A stretch of 64,000 nt of DNA from Limnanthes douglasii subsp. nivea (GCA_036936605.1 JAUPFV010000001.1:216967530-217031529); one strand, 5' to 3'. Shown: positions 43,960-57,677, counted from the first letter of the stretch. Made by a program: numbers and translations. The notes: a model not told the origin generated them from the letters alone.

Positions 43960-45223
43960 TCAGAATCTACAACATTGACGACCTATTACAAATATATTAC
44001 TATTCTTCTTTGCACGAAGTTTCTTATTGCTATCCTTCTTTGCAAGCATTTCTTCGGAGGTTGGCGTTCTCACCGGACTACTTATCCACTCCGTACCATT
44101 AAATCTACAGTATAAAAAATAGTTAAACAACATTAAAACGGATGACATTTTTTTTTTACTCGGGTAAATAACAAAACTATTTATAAAACTAAAAAGATAA
44201 AAGCATACATATATACAACAATAACAATAAGACTTGCATTTAAACTAAAATTTAACTATCTCATATCTCACTGGTACATTCAGCATAGTTTTTAGTTATT
44301 GGTAATTTATACTTCAATAAAAAGGTTTTTCTATATTAAGTTATATATGTTTTAAAAAATTATACTTTTGGTCTTTTTCTTTAGCCAAAGTCATGATATG
44401 AAATACTATTTTTTATTCAATTATTAGGACTATAAATGCGGAAGATAGCTCATAGTTAATTTTTTTTTTTAAATATAAAAAAAAATATTTCTTAAAATGA
44501 TAAAACCACTCTAATACAAAAATAAACATAAAAAACCTAACCAAAAACTATTGGTGTTTTTCGGTGGTATTTTATTAGCCTAATGCCAACTAAGGACAAA
44601 AATCATTCGGATGAATGAAAAAGGAATAATAACAAACAAAAAAAATACTAGATCTAATCCGAAATTTGACCAGGCCAAATACTTACATTGGAAACGCAAA
44701 AGAAACATGGCTTCCATCAGATTGATTGGAGTCGCTTGATTGAGTTGTTCGTGCTATGTTCTTTCTATCTAAAACTTTTATTTCATGGCTGTCTGATTCA
44801 GATTCTGTCTGCTTCTTCTAATCAGATTAGTGTTCTTAATGATAAAAATAAAAATAAAAATAATATGGACTGAAATAATACCTTTTCCACCTCATCTATA
44901 CACTTCTCCAATGATTCTCTATCTTCATGACCATAATCCAACTACGTAATCAAACAAATAAACAATCGATTATTACTGTCATGTTATACTAGTTGGTTAG
45001 TATCAATATGAGTTACCTCTGGATTCAAAAGCCGATTAGGTTTGTTATAAAAAACTTCACTTTCACCACCGTTATCCTCGTCATTATCATCGTCGACAAG
45101 AACGAACTCTCCTTCTCCGTCTAAAGAGAAAACTATATAGTCTTCGTCGGGAAACTCTTTACTAGTCATCCGTTTATCCTTACTTATCATCCGTTTATCT
45201 TTTGGATTTTCCATATTCTTCAT
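43960..45223 (-). CDS. Small four-exon plant gene, acidic protein with SFAFP...EW..SPVR motif, function unknown
   Basis: Predicted exons on the minus strand: 45223-45017, 44941-44882, 44766-44687 and 44104-43960. All borders are GT-AG and phases agree (0, 0, 2), giving 163 residues. The N-terminal third is Lys-rich, then acidic (LVDDDNDEDNGGESE); the middle has LDYGHEDRESLEKC; the C-terminal part reads SHVSFAFPI joined by splicing to FNGTEWISSPVRTP and ends in Lys-rich sequence. I recall the pattern SFAFP-x-EW-SPV from several uncharacterised plant proteins but cannot name a function. No signal peptide or membrane segment is visible. The third acceptor is the weakest choice. The gene is divergent from the helicase gene, 359 bp apart. 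Confidence 0.55.
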
Positions 45224-45582
45224 CTTCTATAAAAAAAAGAGTGTGATAAATGAAAAATAAAAATTGACAAGAAGATTAATACAGTATATACAATTTGAAT
45301 TTGAATTTATAATAATTACTACTATAATTTAAAGCACTATTACAGCTGTTTTTTAAATAATTTAATTTGATTGTAATTGTAATGAACAATTGTTAATCAA
45401 TGCACACACCGGTAGGGGTACATTAGTCATTCTCTAAAAAAAAAAACTGATTCGAATTCGAATTGGATCCAAAACGCATTGATTAACATTCGCATATTTA
45501 CCCGCCAAAGATTTTAGTAGACTAAACAAACAGACCTTAGGGTTGGTTCTTCTTTTTTCGCAGAAGCACCGGGGAGAAATCA
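45224..45582. promoter_or_regulatory. Shared divergent promoter region
   Basis: 359 bp between two start codons facing away from each other (45223 minus, 45583 plus). It is AT-rich, with no clear TATA box for either gene. It may be a bidirectional promoter; this is inference from spacing only. Confidence 0.35.
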
Positions 45583-48500
45583 ATGTCGAATCGGAGCCGA
45601 GACGGCAGAGAAATCCAAGTCCGTACACTGGCTGGTGAATCGACGATTCTTCGAATACCTCATGACTCAACCACCATACACGACCTTAAGCTTTCGTTGA
45701 AACTCTCTTTCCCTCCCGCATCCTCTTCCAACTTCCACTTGTTTTTTAAGGTAACACATATTATACTTAGTGCTGTTCTTGATTTCTGTTTTTAGGTTTT
45801 GGATGAAATTATTCAAGCTTTCTGAGAGTACTGTACTAGTTTATGATTTCATTATAGTTTGACAGAATCTGTAATCTTTTCTTACCGTGTTTGTGTGTAA
45901 TTCATCTATTAGGGTGTGAAGCTAAGCTTGCAGAGTAGGGTTGATGGTTTGTCGATAGAGCCTGGCGACTTTCTTGTTTTGATGCCATTTGCTAAAAAGG
46001 AACTGCCTCAAACCCAACCACCTGATTTTTCATCCAGTGGAAGTCGACAAACCTCGGTTTCAGATTTTGCTGATTCAACGTATTCGGATTTGATGCAAGA
46101 GTTTTCCTACATGGAGGAGAGTGATGCTAGGGATACAAATAAAGTGAAGGAGGAGGATATGGCTTCTCCTGATTGTTCCCATGGGAAACGCAAAAGAGAC
46201 GTTGATTATGACGATCAAGAACGCAGCCCGTATGACTTTTTGTGGGGTGTGTTGCGGTCGTCTGACAAAGATTTACTGGAGGGAGAAAATTCTGAGAAGT
46301 TTGTCAAGGTTCTAGAGTCTTTCAAATGTCTGTCTTCTCCACGATCGAGGAAATGCTTGCTGCTCAAAGAAGTGAATATACATGGCGGTGATGGTTGGGG
46401 ACTAGTTAAGAGTAATGGTAGTTCCTGCTTGTGTCCAGCGTGGTTGAAAAATCTAATAGAGGCATTTGCATTTCTGAGTCATTTCTCCGCACTGCTTCAG
46501 TTACAGAAAGTAAAACTCACTTTGTCTCGTTTGAAGGGAGCACTGGCCAAGCTAGAAAAGTTTAAAGTTCAGTTTGATCTCAAGGACATTAACTATATTT
46601 CAGTTCTCTGTCCTAAGGTAATTATTTGGTTTTTGTGTGTATGAGCTCAACTTGGCTCTAGTTAATATCACTGCCTGTGCAAAACATATATTTTGTTCAT
46701 GAATTGATGCATTGGTAGATTTTATTAATATTATATATTGCAGAGTCTTGCCGGATGCTTTAATTCAATGAAAATCTAAATTTTGCTGTGGCTACCATTG
46801 TTTTCTAGGGTAGCTATTCAGGTATTATAAAGAACATGAACAAATTTCTTACTATTAATCTTTGTTTAAGAATTTTGGTGTGTTTATCTTAGGTAGTACG
46901 GTTTGCCAATAGTGATACCGAGTTTCTCAACTTTGACGATGCCCTTGTTATAGTCGATTCGTTGAGAGCAGAAAGTGAAGAGGTTGAAGGGAATAATAAC
47001 AGTGGTACAATTGCAGATGCTCTTGCTCATTGTATAGGCGGTAACCATTTCCAGCTTCCATGATACTGATATCAGTTAATTTGGTTTTAATTTATTGTTT
47101 GTAGCTCTTAAAGGTATGTCAATGTCTAAGATATCCAGTACAATGAAAAAACGAGAACGCTCCTTCAAGACTCACTTGTGGCAGACTATTAAACTTTTAA
47201 TGGTATGTCTCTGTTTGCATATGATTCAAGGGTGCTTTAATTTCATTTGTAATACCTTTCTGGTGATAAAGTAACGCATTCTCATTCACTTGAGTTGCTA
47301 AGTGTCTAAGAGTTTAGTTCCTCACTTGGTGATCTAGAGCATAGGCTCATTCGCAACCTCTTTACATGTGTTTCTAGATATCAATTGCTTTGGTTTGACG
47401 TCTTTTGTGTCCCAACTGTCAGCATCACGAAATTGAAATCAAGAACTAGGATTGGAAGATTAATGCTTTGTCTTTGTTTTCTTTCCCAGTCAGCCGTCAA
47501 AAGAAAAGGATCCCTCTAAATTTATGGAAAGCTTAAATGTTGTGAAGAAAAAACATGCGTAAACGTATGCAATTAGCACTTTTAAAATGTTTCAGAGCAA
47601 AGGTGTTAGTTTTCTGATTTTGGCCGAGGTCTGGAGTTTGATTGCTTATTTTGGAGGCCTGCTAATACTAGAAACCATTTGTTCTGTGTCCTAGAATAAT
47701 TGAGTTGTGTCTATCTATTAGTAAATACTTGAGCTGTTTCTTGTGCAGTCCAAATATAAAACTGATAAAAGCTTTGTGCTGTCTTTGGAGAATCTGCTCA
47801 TGCATGTGAAGGATGGTAGTTCACTTCTTAGCAGTCATGAAGCTACACGAGCAAGGACTGGCAGGTTCTCAGCTTCAGGTCGCTCAGTCCAAAACCGATG
47901 TTATGTAGGTATTTGCTTTCCTGCTGGCATGGTGTTGATATTTTATCTCTAAACTCGGACACAGTTTTAGGTCGATATACTTCTTGTAATGTTGGCTCTA
48001 TATGTCTATAACAATATATATTTTTACAGCTTTGAAATATAAAAAAATTGAGTATCCTCTTGTATCAAGATGGTCCTTTAATCACATGCTAATGTATATA
48101 TTTCCGTTCAGTGTATTTGTAGGCTATATGTCCTGGTTTGCAACCCCAATCTCGGTGGTTGCAGCCAAAAGTCTTGCTTTGTAAAGTACTTTTGCTCAGG
48201 AGACTACCTCGATTATGCTCAACTTCCTTATAGAGTTCAGAAAATGCTATTAGTAGCACCAGTAGACATCATTAGCTACAAAATAGAACTTTAGATAGTT
48301 CTATTGTTGAATAACATATTTTCTTTATAAAGCTTCCGAGTCTAAGATGCTCTTAGCACAGCTAAAGTGTGGACTGCACTGACAACTGTTTTTGCAGGAA
48401 ACCAATCAACTACTACCACTCGAAATTGTCAAACACCTTGCTAGTGGCATTGGATCCAACGGTCAGGTTGCTTCTTCTGCACTTTCTGAAATTGTTTTAA

Positions 48501-51500
48501 GGTTATAGGATTTGTCTGCAACCCTTTTTGACTTTTCGTTAACATAGAGCAAAAATACAAGCACTACCATTTGGCTCAAGTCTTGGAGCACAATATATAG
48601 TTTGACCTAAGAATTTTATTATAAAGGCTGCACTTAGTGATTTTTTTTGGGTGCAGATGGTGCATGTTGAAGACATTGATGCGAGAAAAGCCATATCTGT
48701 AGAGATTCCAAATGAACTTTCAGAGGACACAAAGTCTGTCCTTAAATCGATTGGAATCAATAAATTCTATATCCATCAGGTTCTGTATCGTGCTGCATAT
48801 TTGTTTCCTTTTTACTAAGAAATGCTAACTATGTTTGAAAGTTGATTTTATCCACAGGCTGACTCGATATCAGCATCCCTTTCTGGTAAGAATATTGTGG
48901 TTGCAACAATGACATCTAGCGGGAAATCTCTTTGTTATAATGTGCCTGTTCTGGAAGAATTATCCAACAATTCTTCGTCATGTGCCCTTTACTTGTTTCC
49001 AACAAAGGTTATGCTCTTGCTGTGGTGACTGATGCATGTATTTTTGGTGCCTTACTCCCTATTTTTGAGAAAACTAAATAGCAGAATTGTTCATGCATTT
49101 AGGCCTTAGCTCAAGATCAACTGAGAGCTTTGTTGGCTATGACAAATGCGTATAATGCTAGCATTAACGTCGGAGTATATGACGGTGATACTTCTCAGAT
49201 GGACAGAACATGGCTTCGTGATAATGCCAGGCTGGTACTTCAAAATTTTGAATCTTGCCAATCTACCACGTCACTGATCTCTCTCTGTTAAAATTTTCAT
49301 CTTCCTGGCAGTTGATTACAAATCCAGATATGCTACACACATCAATCCTGCCATTGCATGGACAATTTAGCCGGATTTTATCGAATATTAGGTAATAACG
49401 GTTACAACTTTAGATACTACAACTATTTCAGTTATTATTGACTTTAGTATTATCTAATGTGGTGGTTTTAATCCTTATTCCAAAGCTGCTGCTTGTACGG
49501 CTCTCACTGTAGTACTTGCATCATAGACAAATATCTGCAGGCCTAAATGGCCTCCTCCCTTTATATTTTTTAGTATTATCCTAATTATATATTTTAGGAG
49601 TTCATTTATAGTTAGACATAATTATATTGGTTTCCGAACACCGACATCAATTGTAATTATCTCTTGTTTCTTGAAGGCTTACTCTATATTTTTATACTTT
49701 AGGTATGTCGTGATTGATGAAGCTCATTCTTATAAAGGGGCATTTGGGTGTCATACTGCTCTTATACTGAGAAGACTTCGACGACTCTGCTCTCATGGTA
49801 TGCTTTCTTTTCTAAGGTAAAATTAAGGCAGTTTGATTGTTTATTAATACTAGATTCTTGCATTTTTTTTAAACTTGAAATTTAAACTGTGCAGTCTACG
49901 GTAGCGATCCTTCTTTCATATTCTGCACTGCAACTTCCGCTAACCCACGTGAACATTGCATGGTAAGCTATTTGCAGACTAATTTTTGTCTATCTGTTTA
50001 TTTGTTCTTAATGTATCGAGAGAGTAACTCCTGATTAAATTCAAATCTCATGCTGTAGGATTTTGGTCCCTTATACATTTCTTTCCTAGAAATTTTATTT
50101 TTTGTGCTGTCGTATTTGACCAAATTACTACTTGAACTTAGGAGGTACAGAGTAGGTTTTTTGTGCAATGGACAGTTTTGATACATCTGTCCCCACTGTT
50201 TATGATAAATTGCTTAACACTAGCATATAAGTACTGGTGTAACTTTCTTATAATACATCGTACCTCCTTGTGCAGCCTTTATAATGATAAACTGCCTAAC
50301 CTCTAAATTGTATTCAGTTAAGTGATTAATTTTTTTTATAACTGCTTATAAAGGGGGCTCTCCAACATCTAATAAACTACTTTGATGTGCTGAGGAGGCA
50401 GTCGAACTCTTACTGCGGAAGTGTGGTTTTGTTTGTGCATTAATGCATGTATTCTTGGTGATTGTTGGCGCATAATATCACTTGTCTTTAGATATTGAAG
50501 CTAACTTCTTATGGTGCAGGAACTTGCAAACGTACCAGAACTAGAGCTGATAAATAATGATGGAAGTCCGTCCTCTCGGAAACTTTTTGTTCTCTGGAAT
50601 CCTTACCATATACAAGTAGGTTTTTTTTCATCGTAAGCTACTTTTGGTTGGATTACTGCACTATAATTTGTGTACGACTGTACCTTATGTGCTAAAGGTG
50701 TCACATTACAGACTGACAGTGAACTTAAGAAGGATCTGGATAGCAGTATGTCTGCATCTAAACCATCAAGGTATCGGTAGTAAATTCCTAATAGTAAATG
50801 AGCCACTGTTTTAGCAAAATTCATCTATTATGCTCCTAGAAATAATATTGTAGGGCATTTCTCTATTTCCAGTGCGATTTCCGACGTTTCAAACCTTTTT
50901 GCTGAAATGGTTCAGCATGGGCTTCGTTGCATCGCGTTTTGTCGCTCTCGCAAACTCTGTGAACTTGTGCTGTGTTATACGTATGTCATACTCAAAATTT
51001 GCTATTTGTAATTTCCTAGGCGTACAAATCAGTGTGGCTTCACTTACTGAGCGTGGTCTTGTTTGTATTTTGTAATTGTATAAGGCGTGAGATTCTTGAG
51101 AAAACTGCACCCCACCTGTTAAACTCTATATGTTCCTATCGTGGTGGCTATATGGCCGAGGTCAGTGACTACTTTTAGTTTCAGTTTCTACTATACATTC
51201 ACTGTTAAATCTCGGTGCTGCTGTTTCGTACGTGCAAAAATGTTTCATCTGCCTAGTTTTCATTCACCACAAAAGACGCAAAAACATAAAAATGGTCTGC
51301 GATAGCATCCGTTCTAAGATGTATATCATGAACATTCCACATCAGGTTCTGTGGCTATACTTTTTAACGTTTGAAGTCTTGATCATCTAGTTACCACAAA
51401 ATTTTCTAGTCTTCTAATTAAGTTTGGTACTGATCTTGTTAGCTGAAATTGATTTGTTCAAAGTATCTTTCCTGTGGCAAGAGATTACTAGGTCACTCTG

Positions 51501-54500
51501 GTGGTTAGTTCATTAAAAACCAAAAACAAAATCAAGGGTCCTTAAAATCTTAATATTGAACAGTCTCGTATTACTAAAATGCTACCAATGCAAATTCGAT
51601 GAGTAAACTTCAGGTGTGTTTTACTTCTATAGACTATAGAGTAGTAACATGCTACACCATTATCTCATGTTTATAATCTGTTGGCTGATAAGCAGGATCG
51701 AAGGAGAATTGAGGGTGATTTATTCGGTGGAAAAATTTGTGGTATTGCTTCTACGAATGCTCTTGAGTTAGGTATTGATGTCGGGCATATTGACGTGACC
51801 CTGCATTTAGGCTTTCCTGGGAGCATTGCTAGGTACTTTGCTTGTTTATTTCTGTTTTTCTTCAGTAATAAAATCAGTTGATCTAGGGACAAATCCTGTC
51901 TATGGTGTTTAGCTTGTGGCAACAAGCCGGTAGATCTGGAAGACGGGAAAGGGACTCACTTGCAGTATTTGTTGCATTTGAAGGGCCACTTGATCAATAC
52001 TTCATGAAATTTCCGAAGAAACTCTTCAGCAGCTCTATTGAATGTTGTCATATTGATGCCCAAAATCCTCAGGTTTTATCATCAGTTCTTTTGATTTAAT
52101 TTATAGTCTGGGTTGGCATTAGCTGTCAAATATGCTTACCTATTTTTATGCCTTATTCTTCATAGGTCCTTGAGCAGCATTTGGCATGTGCTGCCCTTGA
52201 ACATCCTCTGAATTTGCAGTATGACGTAAAGTATTTTGGTGGTGGTCTAGATGGTGCCATTACTAATCTTAAAAGTAGAGGCTATTTGACGTGTAATCCA
52301 ACACGTAATACTTTGGCTGGAATATGGAATTACATTGGCCACGAGGTAGTCATATGCATACATTGAGATGACATCTAGTAAAAAAACTACTGACTATGAT
52401 GCGAATTCTGTTTTGATTTGGTCTCTTTTCACTTTTTTTTCTCAGAAAAGGCCTTCAAGTGCGATCAGTATACGAGCGATAGAGACTGAAAAATACAGAG
52501 TTGTGGATGAGCAAAGTGATGAAGTCCTCGAGGAAGTTGAAGAAAGCAAGGCCTTTTTTCAGGTAGTCAAGTTATACATGATTTAATGTTTTAGACTCCG
52601 GGTCAATCTGATCAAGTATTTATGTGGCCCTCTTTCGGCCAATAGACTATAACTGCTTCATGGCTACTGTGTTTTGCATATGTACACAAGTGCAAGTCTA
52701 CAAATGCATGTTATATTAGTATGCCTGAATACAGCTTTTTGGGCGCCTGTCATGCTCATAAATGCATGCTGTAGTTGATGTATGTGCCTTGTGATTTTGT
52801 TATCCTAAACATCTTATTTCAGGTATATGACGGTGCTGTATACTTGAACCAAGGGAAGACATATCTTGTCAAGGAGTTGGATACAAATGATAAAATAGCT
52901 TACTGCAAAGAAACTAGTGTGAATTATTATACAAAGACTCGTGATTACACTGATATTCATGTAATGGGCAGTAAATTGGTATGTCCAGCTCCTGTGTAGA
53001 TTTCATCTTGTTCTTTTCTTAAACGTTTCTTGGTAGGTTGTCTTGCTTGCCCTTTTAAGTATTAGATGGATGTAATTAGTATCAGTTGCTTGAAGAAAAG
53101 CATATCGAGGAGTTGTATTGGGATTGGCCATTTCAAAGAAAACTTCCATTACTTGTACTGATTTTTTTCCCTTACATTTCATTAGCTTCAGGGCATTTGT
53201 TGTATTTAAAACTACTTCGTCACTACTTCTATTTAGGCTTATCCACTAAAAGTCTCAAGAAACCAATCGTCGAGAACAACGGCCCAAGCGCAGACTTGCA
53301 AAGTCACTACTACTTGGTTTGGTTTTTATCGTATGCGTAAAGGAAGTAATGAAGTGCTGGACGTGGTTGATCTTTCACTACCCAAATATTCCTACGAGTC
53401 GCAGGTAAGCAAGTGCTCTATTATTACCCAATAACTTCTTCCATCTATTTTTATTTTTTATTTGCACTCTTGCTACAGCTACACGTGTATCAGTTATACC
53501 ACTATATGTGTTTAATTCTCTTGTACAATATAGGCAGTGTGGATCCAAGTACCGCAATCCATAAAATCTGCAGTGGAGACTAATTTTTCATTTCGATCGG
53601 GTTTACATGCTGCATCTCATGCTATTCTGCATGTAGTGCCTTTGTAAGTCCAAATATCTCTCAATATTTTACCTTTTGCATTTCTCATATTTTTGGTACA
53701 GAATCAATTATTTTAACTCTAAATGATTAATAAAATGTGAAAGTAATTCGTTGGCCGTGATTGGATCCAAACAGTTATATCATCCCTGCTTTAGAATCAT
53801 ATAATTTCTATTAGAGCTCCCTTGCACGTAAATGTACCACGATTAAAGGCTGCTACCTTACAGTGTCCAAGTGTCTCTAAGTGCTCTTTAATACCTTGGC
53901 CTGTAGATATGTGCGATGCAACTACTCTGACTTGGCTCCAGAGTGTCCGAATCCTCACGAGACCCGTTATTCTCCAGAAAGAATTTTGTTATACGACCAG
54001 CATCCTGGTGGAACTGGTGTTTCAAGACAGGTTTGATTGCTAAAAATTACAAATGAATCGTTTTCATGTATTTATGTTCAAGATCTCGTGTTTAACAAAA
54101 ACAAGCAAGGTTTGTCACTTTGTGGATTAATGGTGTTTACTCTGCTTGTACGGAGGCAATTAGTAAAACTGTAGAACCGAAGACCAATAGATTTAACCGC
54201 GGAATGTTGAAGGGTAGTTTGATATGTAGTTTTATTAAAATAGTACTAACATGGGAAAGTGTAATGTGTTATAGATTCAACCTTACTTCAAGGAGCTTTT
54301 AGAAGCTGCTTTGGAACTTCTTATGTCTTGTTGTTGCTCCAGAGAAACGGGTTGCCCTAACTGTGTTCAGGTTCACCTTGACTCCTGATTTTTTATAAAA
54401 TGCATTGACTTTGTGCAAGCCAAAAAGTAAAGTAATAAAGTGTGAATGTTGCAGAATCTGGCTTGTCGCGAATATAATGAGCTCGTACACAAGGACGCAG

Positions 54501-54644
54501 CCATTATGATTATTAAGGTACCTTTATAAAACTCTAATATTTGTCTCAAGACTTGTTTTTCATTTTCGCCCATCTTTGTTAATTCAGGGTGTTCTGGATG
54601 CTGAGAAGTTGTATTTCCAAAAACCACCTGAAAACAGTGACTAA
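45583..54644 (+). CDS. HRQ1: HRQ1-type ATP-dependent DNA helicase with N-terminal ubiquitin-like domain, 27 exons, 1232 aa
   Basis: Exons: 45583-45750, 45913-46617, 46893-47040, 47105-47202, 47749-47904, 48398-48466, 48657-48779, 48858-49007, 49103-49234, 49312-49391, 49703-49797, 49895-49962, 50520-50615, 50712-50770, 50873-50980, 51085-51160, 51696-51832, 51913-52072, 52166-52345, 52446-52562, 52823-52978, 53237-53404, 53534-53643, 53907-54030, 54275-54370, 54455-54517, 54588-54644. They sum to 3699 nt with no internal stop. Residues about 10-85 look ubiquitin-like ([15 protein letters not shown]). The SF2 helicase core has Walker A TSSGKS (508-513), DEAH (615-618), CTATSAN (652-658) and QQAGRSGR (826-833). 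The C-terminal DUF1998-type zinc module has Cys1124, Cys1133, Cys1188 and Cys1191. Hrq1 proteins are RecQ-family 3'-5' helicases in DNA crosslink repair and genome stability; the role here is inferred from the family. It appears intact. Exon 5 and 14 borders are the least certain. Confidence 0.93.
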
Positions 54645-55013
54645 AAACTGTTTCTTACGAAGGATCACAAAGGACCACGAAGACGTCAAGTTCAATAGAT
54701 TATTTAAAAGCCGAAAATTCATTTTATTTATTGATAGTGAAATCAGATAGGATCATTTGATGTATTCTGGATATGTTATAGTTGGCTTGCTTTGAGCTTT
54801 GGCCATACTTAAGAACTTGGATTTGTGAGACTATATAGTTTTAAACCATTATTTTTAGATGATAATAATAGTGAAAAAAGTTGTCAATACGATTGCTTAC
54901 AACAAGTGCTTATAGTTTTTTAGGATGAGAAATGTTCCACTAATACATCAAATATATACTACATACACAGATAAAAACTAAAAAAACAAGGGGAAAAACT
55001 AAAAAACAAAATT
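54645..55013. other. Intergenic: helicase 3' UTR and tRNA downstream flank
   Basis: AT-rich, no coding frame. A-rich runs at 54978-55010 give T-runs downstream of the minus-strand tRNA gene and can serve as pol III terminator. Confidence 0.5.
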
Positions 55014-55087
55014 TGGCCCATGCAGGTCTCGAACCTGCGACCTTCGCGTTATTAGCACGACGCTCTAACCAGCTGAGCTAATAGGCC
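55014..55087 (-). tRNA. tRNA-Ile (anticodon AAT), second copy
   Basis: 74 nt on the minus strand, identical to 12996-13069: same acceptor stem, box A, anticodon AAT, box B and discriminator A. It lies 121 bp upstream of, and divergent from, the first asparaginase gene, inside or next to that gene's promoter. Confidence 0.97.
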
Positions 55088-55208
55088 AGTTGGCTACTGA
55101 ACATAAGTAATAAAATTTAACCATTATTGGAAGACGACATGGTTGTTGGTGATCCCGGAAACTGATAAATGATAATGACTCTATTACGACTGCAAGTTTG
55201 GAAATAGA

Positions 55209-57677
55209 ATGGGTTGGGCGATAGCTCTCCACGGCGGCGCTGGAGACATACCGAGGAATCTTCCGGTAGAGCGCCTCGTGCCTCGCGAAGCTGCCATCCG
55301 CCACTGCCTTGACCTTGGTGTCGCCGCTCTCAAATCCAACAAACATCCCTTGGACGTCGTCGAGCTCGTTGTAAATCTCTTTCTTTTGCATTGAATGCGC
55401 ATGTTTGAACTTACGTAGTTTGAGTTGTGCCTCGAATCAAGTTAAGAAGAGTTGTGTATTATATATTGCTTTATTTGTTGTTGATTGATTATACATTTAG
55501 GCTTGCTACTCTATAGTTTTGGCTGAACTTACATAGTTTGACTTTTGTTTCATAATTGAAAGGGCTAGAGTTGCTCAGTTGTGTTGGTGAGTCAAAAGTC
55601 TGTGATCTTCTAGCATAGAAACAATTCTTGATAACTGAAAATTATACATTCAAAACACAACTATTTCAAACATAGTCGTTCCAGAATGCTTAATGCATAG
55701 TATCTATTATGCCTTTGAAGTGGAATAAAGAATCTTGCGAGTTAGAGTGTCCACTGTATGCTATATTAACCTTTGCAGTTAATCGTTTGAGAAATAATGA
55801 CTTTGATGTCTGTTTCAATTTTCTTGATAGAATAAAATCTCTGGTTAACTAGAAGGCTTGTTTTTGAGTGTACTCATTTGATTAAACTACCTGCGCGCAA
55901 TTTTTAGGTTCGTGAGCTAGAAGACCACCAAAATTTCAATGCTGGTAGGGGATCTGTCTTAACAAGTGCAGGCACAGTTGAAATGGAAGCTTCCATCATG
56001 GATGGAAAAACAAAAAGATGCGGCGCTGTTGCAGGTCTCACCACTGTCGTTAACCCCATCTCTTTAGCTCGATTAGTCATGGAAAAGACTCCTCATATAT
56101 ATCTTGCGTTTAGTGGAGCAGAGGCGTTTGCTAGAGAACAAGTTAGTAGCACTATTGTTTTTTTTCACGTTTCATCCGTACAGTTCCTTTCCTTTATAAA
56201 ACCTGATCAACATATCTTGAACATCATCCTTTGTTTGGTTTGCAATATATGCATGACCATTTTATCTACTAACTGCATGCCTTTTTTCTTTGCTTATCAG
56301 CCTTAAGCTAGTGCAATGTGCTCTGCGAGCATGTTTTATTGTATTTTATGTGACATACCTATAGAAAGACCTGCTGCATACCTAATATAAAAAGAAAAAA
56401 AACTAATGACAATTTCTGATTAATATTAGTGGTACGTATATTACTAAGAAGGTGGTTCTTTTGGTTTGAAAAACAAGTGCATTGTAGTTTTGTAAAATAT
56501 TATAGGTGTTTGTTTCTTTTGTGGGGAAAGTTAGAAAAATGTGAGGCTGCTTAAAAGTTAAAACAATGGGATGGGATTGGGAACACGACTATAGTGGTTA
56601 TGATCGTTTTCATTATTTTAATATATTTCTCAATAGGGATAAACTGTGATACTTGAGAAGTTCAAGCATCTATATCATCTTTATGGGTCTGGCCATCTGA
56701 ACCCTCTTAGAGATTGATTGAAACAGGGTGTTGACACTGTTGATCCAAGTCATTTTGTTACTCCTGAAAACATTGAAAGGCTCAAGCAGGCAAAAGAAGC
56801 CAACAGAGTCCAGGTATGGTTTTTGTCTACATTTCGGGCAAATCAGGCATCCAATGCTTTGAACAGTGTCTTATTTGATCTTAGCTTGTTATATTATAGT
56901 ATGAGATAATCATCTTTACTCTGCTGTGCTTTTTGGCTATAAGGACTGGTGGTGCATTTTGTTACTGAAATCAGACTTTATTTGTACAATGAAATCTCTC
57001 GTTAGAACATCATATTAGTAGATGCTAGAGAGTAAAACAAAAAATCTTTGTCTAAGCAAAAATCATTTACCAGGTTGTTTGCTGATCAATTGAAAATACA
57101 GAGTGTTCTAACATATGTTCCCTGAGCTAAAGTTATTACTGGTTAATTCTGTAAAAGAAGGGGTATTAGCTGTTCTCTCCATGGTTACTGACCTCCTCTC
57201 TCTCCGAAAATTGTGATAAATTTTCAGATTGATTACACAATACCCATTCAAACTGGTGATGGCGACAGCCATGTAGGAACTGTTGGATGTGTCGCTGTTG
57301 ACAATCATGGGAATTTAGCAGTTGCAACTTCAACCGGTGGTTTAGTCAACAAAATGGAAGGTAGAATAGGGGACACACCCATAATAGGTGCCGGAACATA
57401 TGCCAACAGTCTCTGTGCAGTTTCTGCTACTGGGCGAGGAGAAGCAATTATGCGAGGTACAATCGCTCGGGATGTGGCTGCTCTTATGGAGTTCAAAGGT
57501 CTTTCTCTAAAGGAGGCAGCAGCTTATGTTGTAGAGTGTGCTCCACAAGGCACTTGTGGCTTAGTTGCCGTTTCAGCGTCTGGAGAAGTCACTATGCCTC
57601 TTAATACAACTGGCATGTTCAGGGCTAGTGCTACTGAAGATGGACATTCTGAATTTGGAATATGGCAGTCTGTGTAA
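55209..57677 (+). CDS. Isoaspartyl peptidase/L-asparaginase, copy 1 (310 aa)
   Basis: Four exons, 55209-55370, 55908-56141, 56727-56813 and 57228-57677, all GT-AG and phase 0. This Ntn-hydrolase (plant-type asparaginase, about 315 aa in Arabidopsis as I recall) is made as a precursor that cleaves itself before a Thr, which becomes the N-terminal nucleophile of the beta subunit. It hydrolyses asparagine to aspartate plus ammonia and removes isoaspartyl dipeptides. Seen here: IALHGGAGD at the N-terminus, [21 protein letters not shown], and the cleavage site [10 protein letters not shown] with Thr179; then [16 protein letters not shown] and GTYAN around the substrate site. Cytosolic by family; no signal peptide is visible. 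All key residues are present. The start Met fits the family N-terminus. Confidence 0.95.

Noticed and set aside
53086..53340. 84-codon frame as a helicase exon
   Set aside because: The frame does not fit the phase of neighbouring exons; 53237-53404 in another frame has proper borders and fits.
53822..54043. 73-codon frame as a helicase exon in its own frame
   Set aside because: The alternative frame from 53907 reads [13 protein letters not shown]...[10 protein letters not shown], which matches the Hrq1 C-terminal zinc region.
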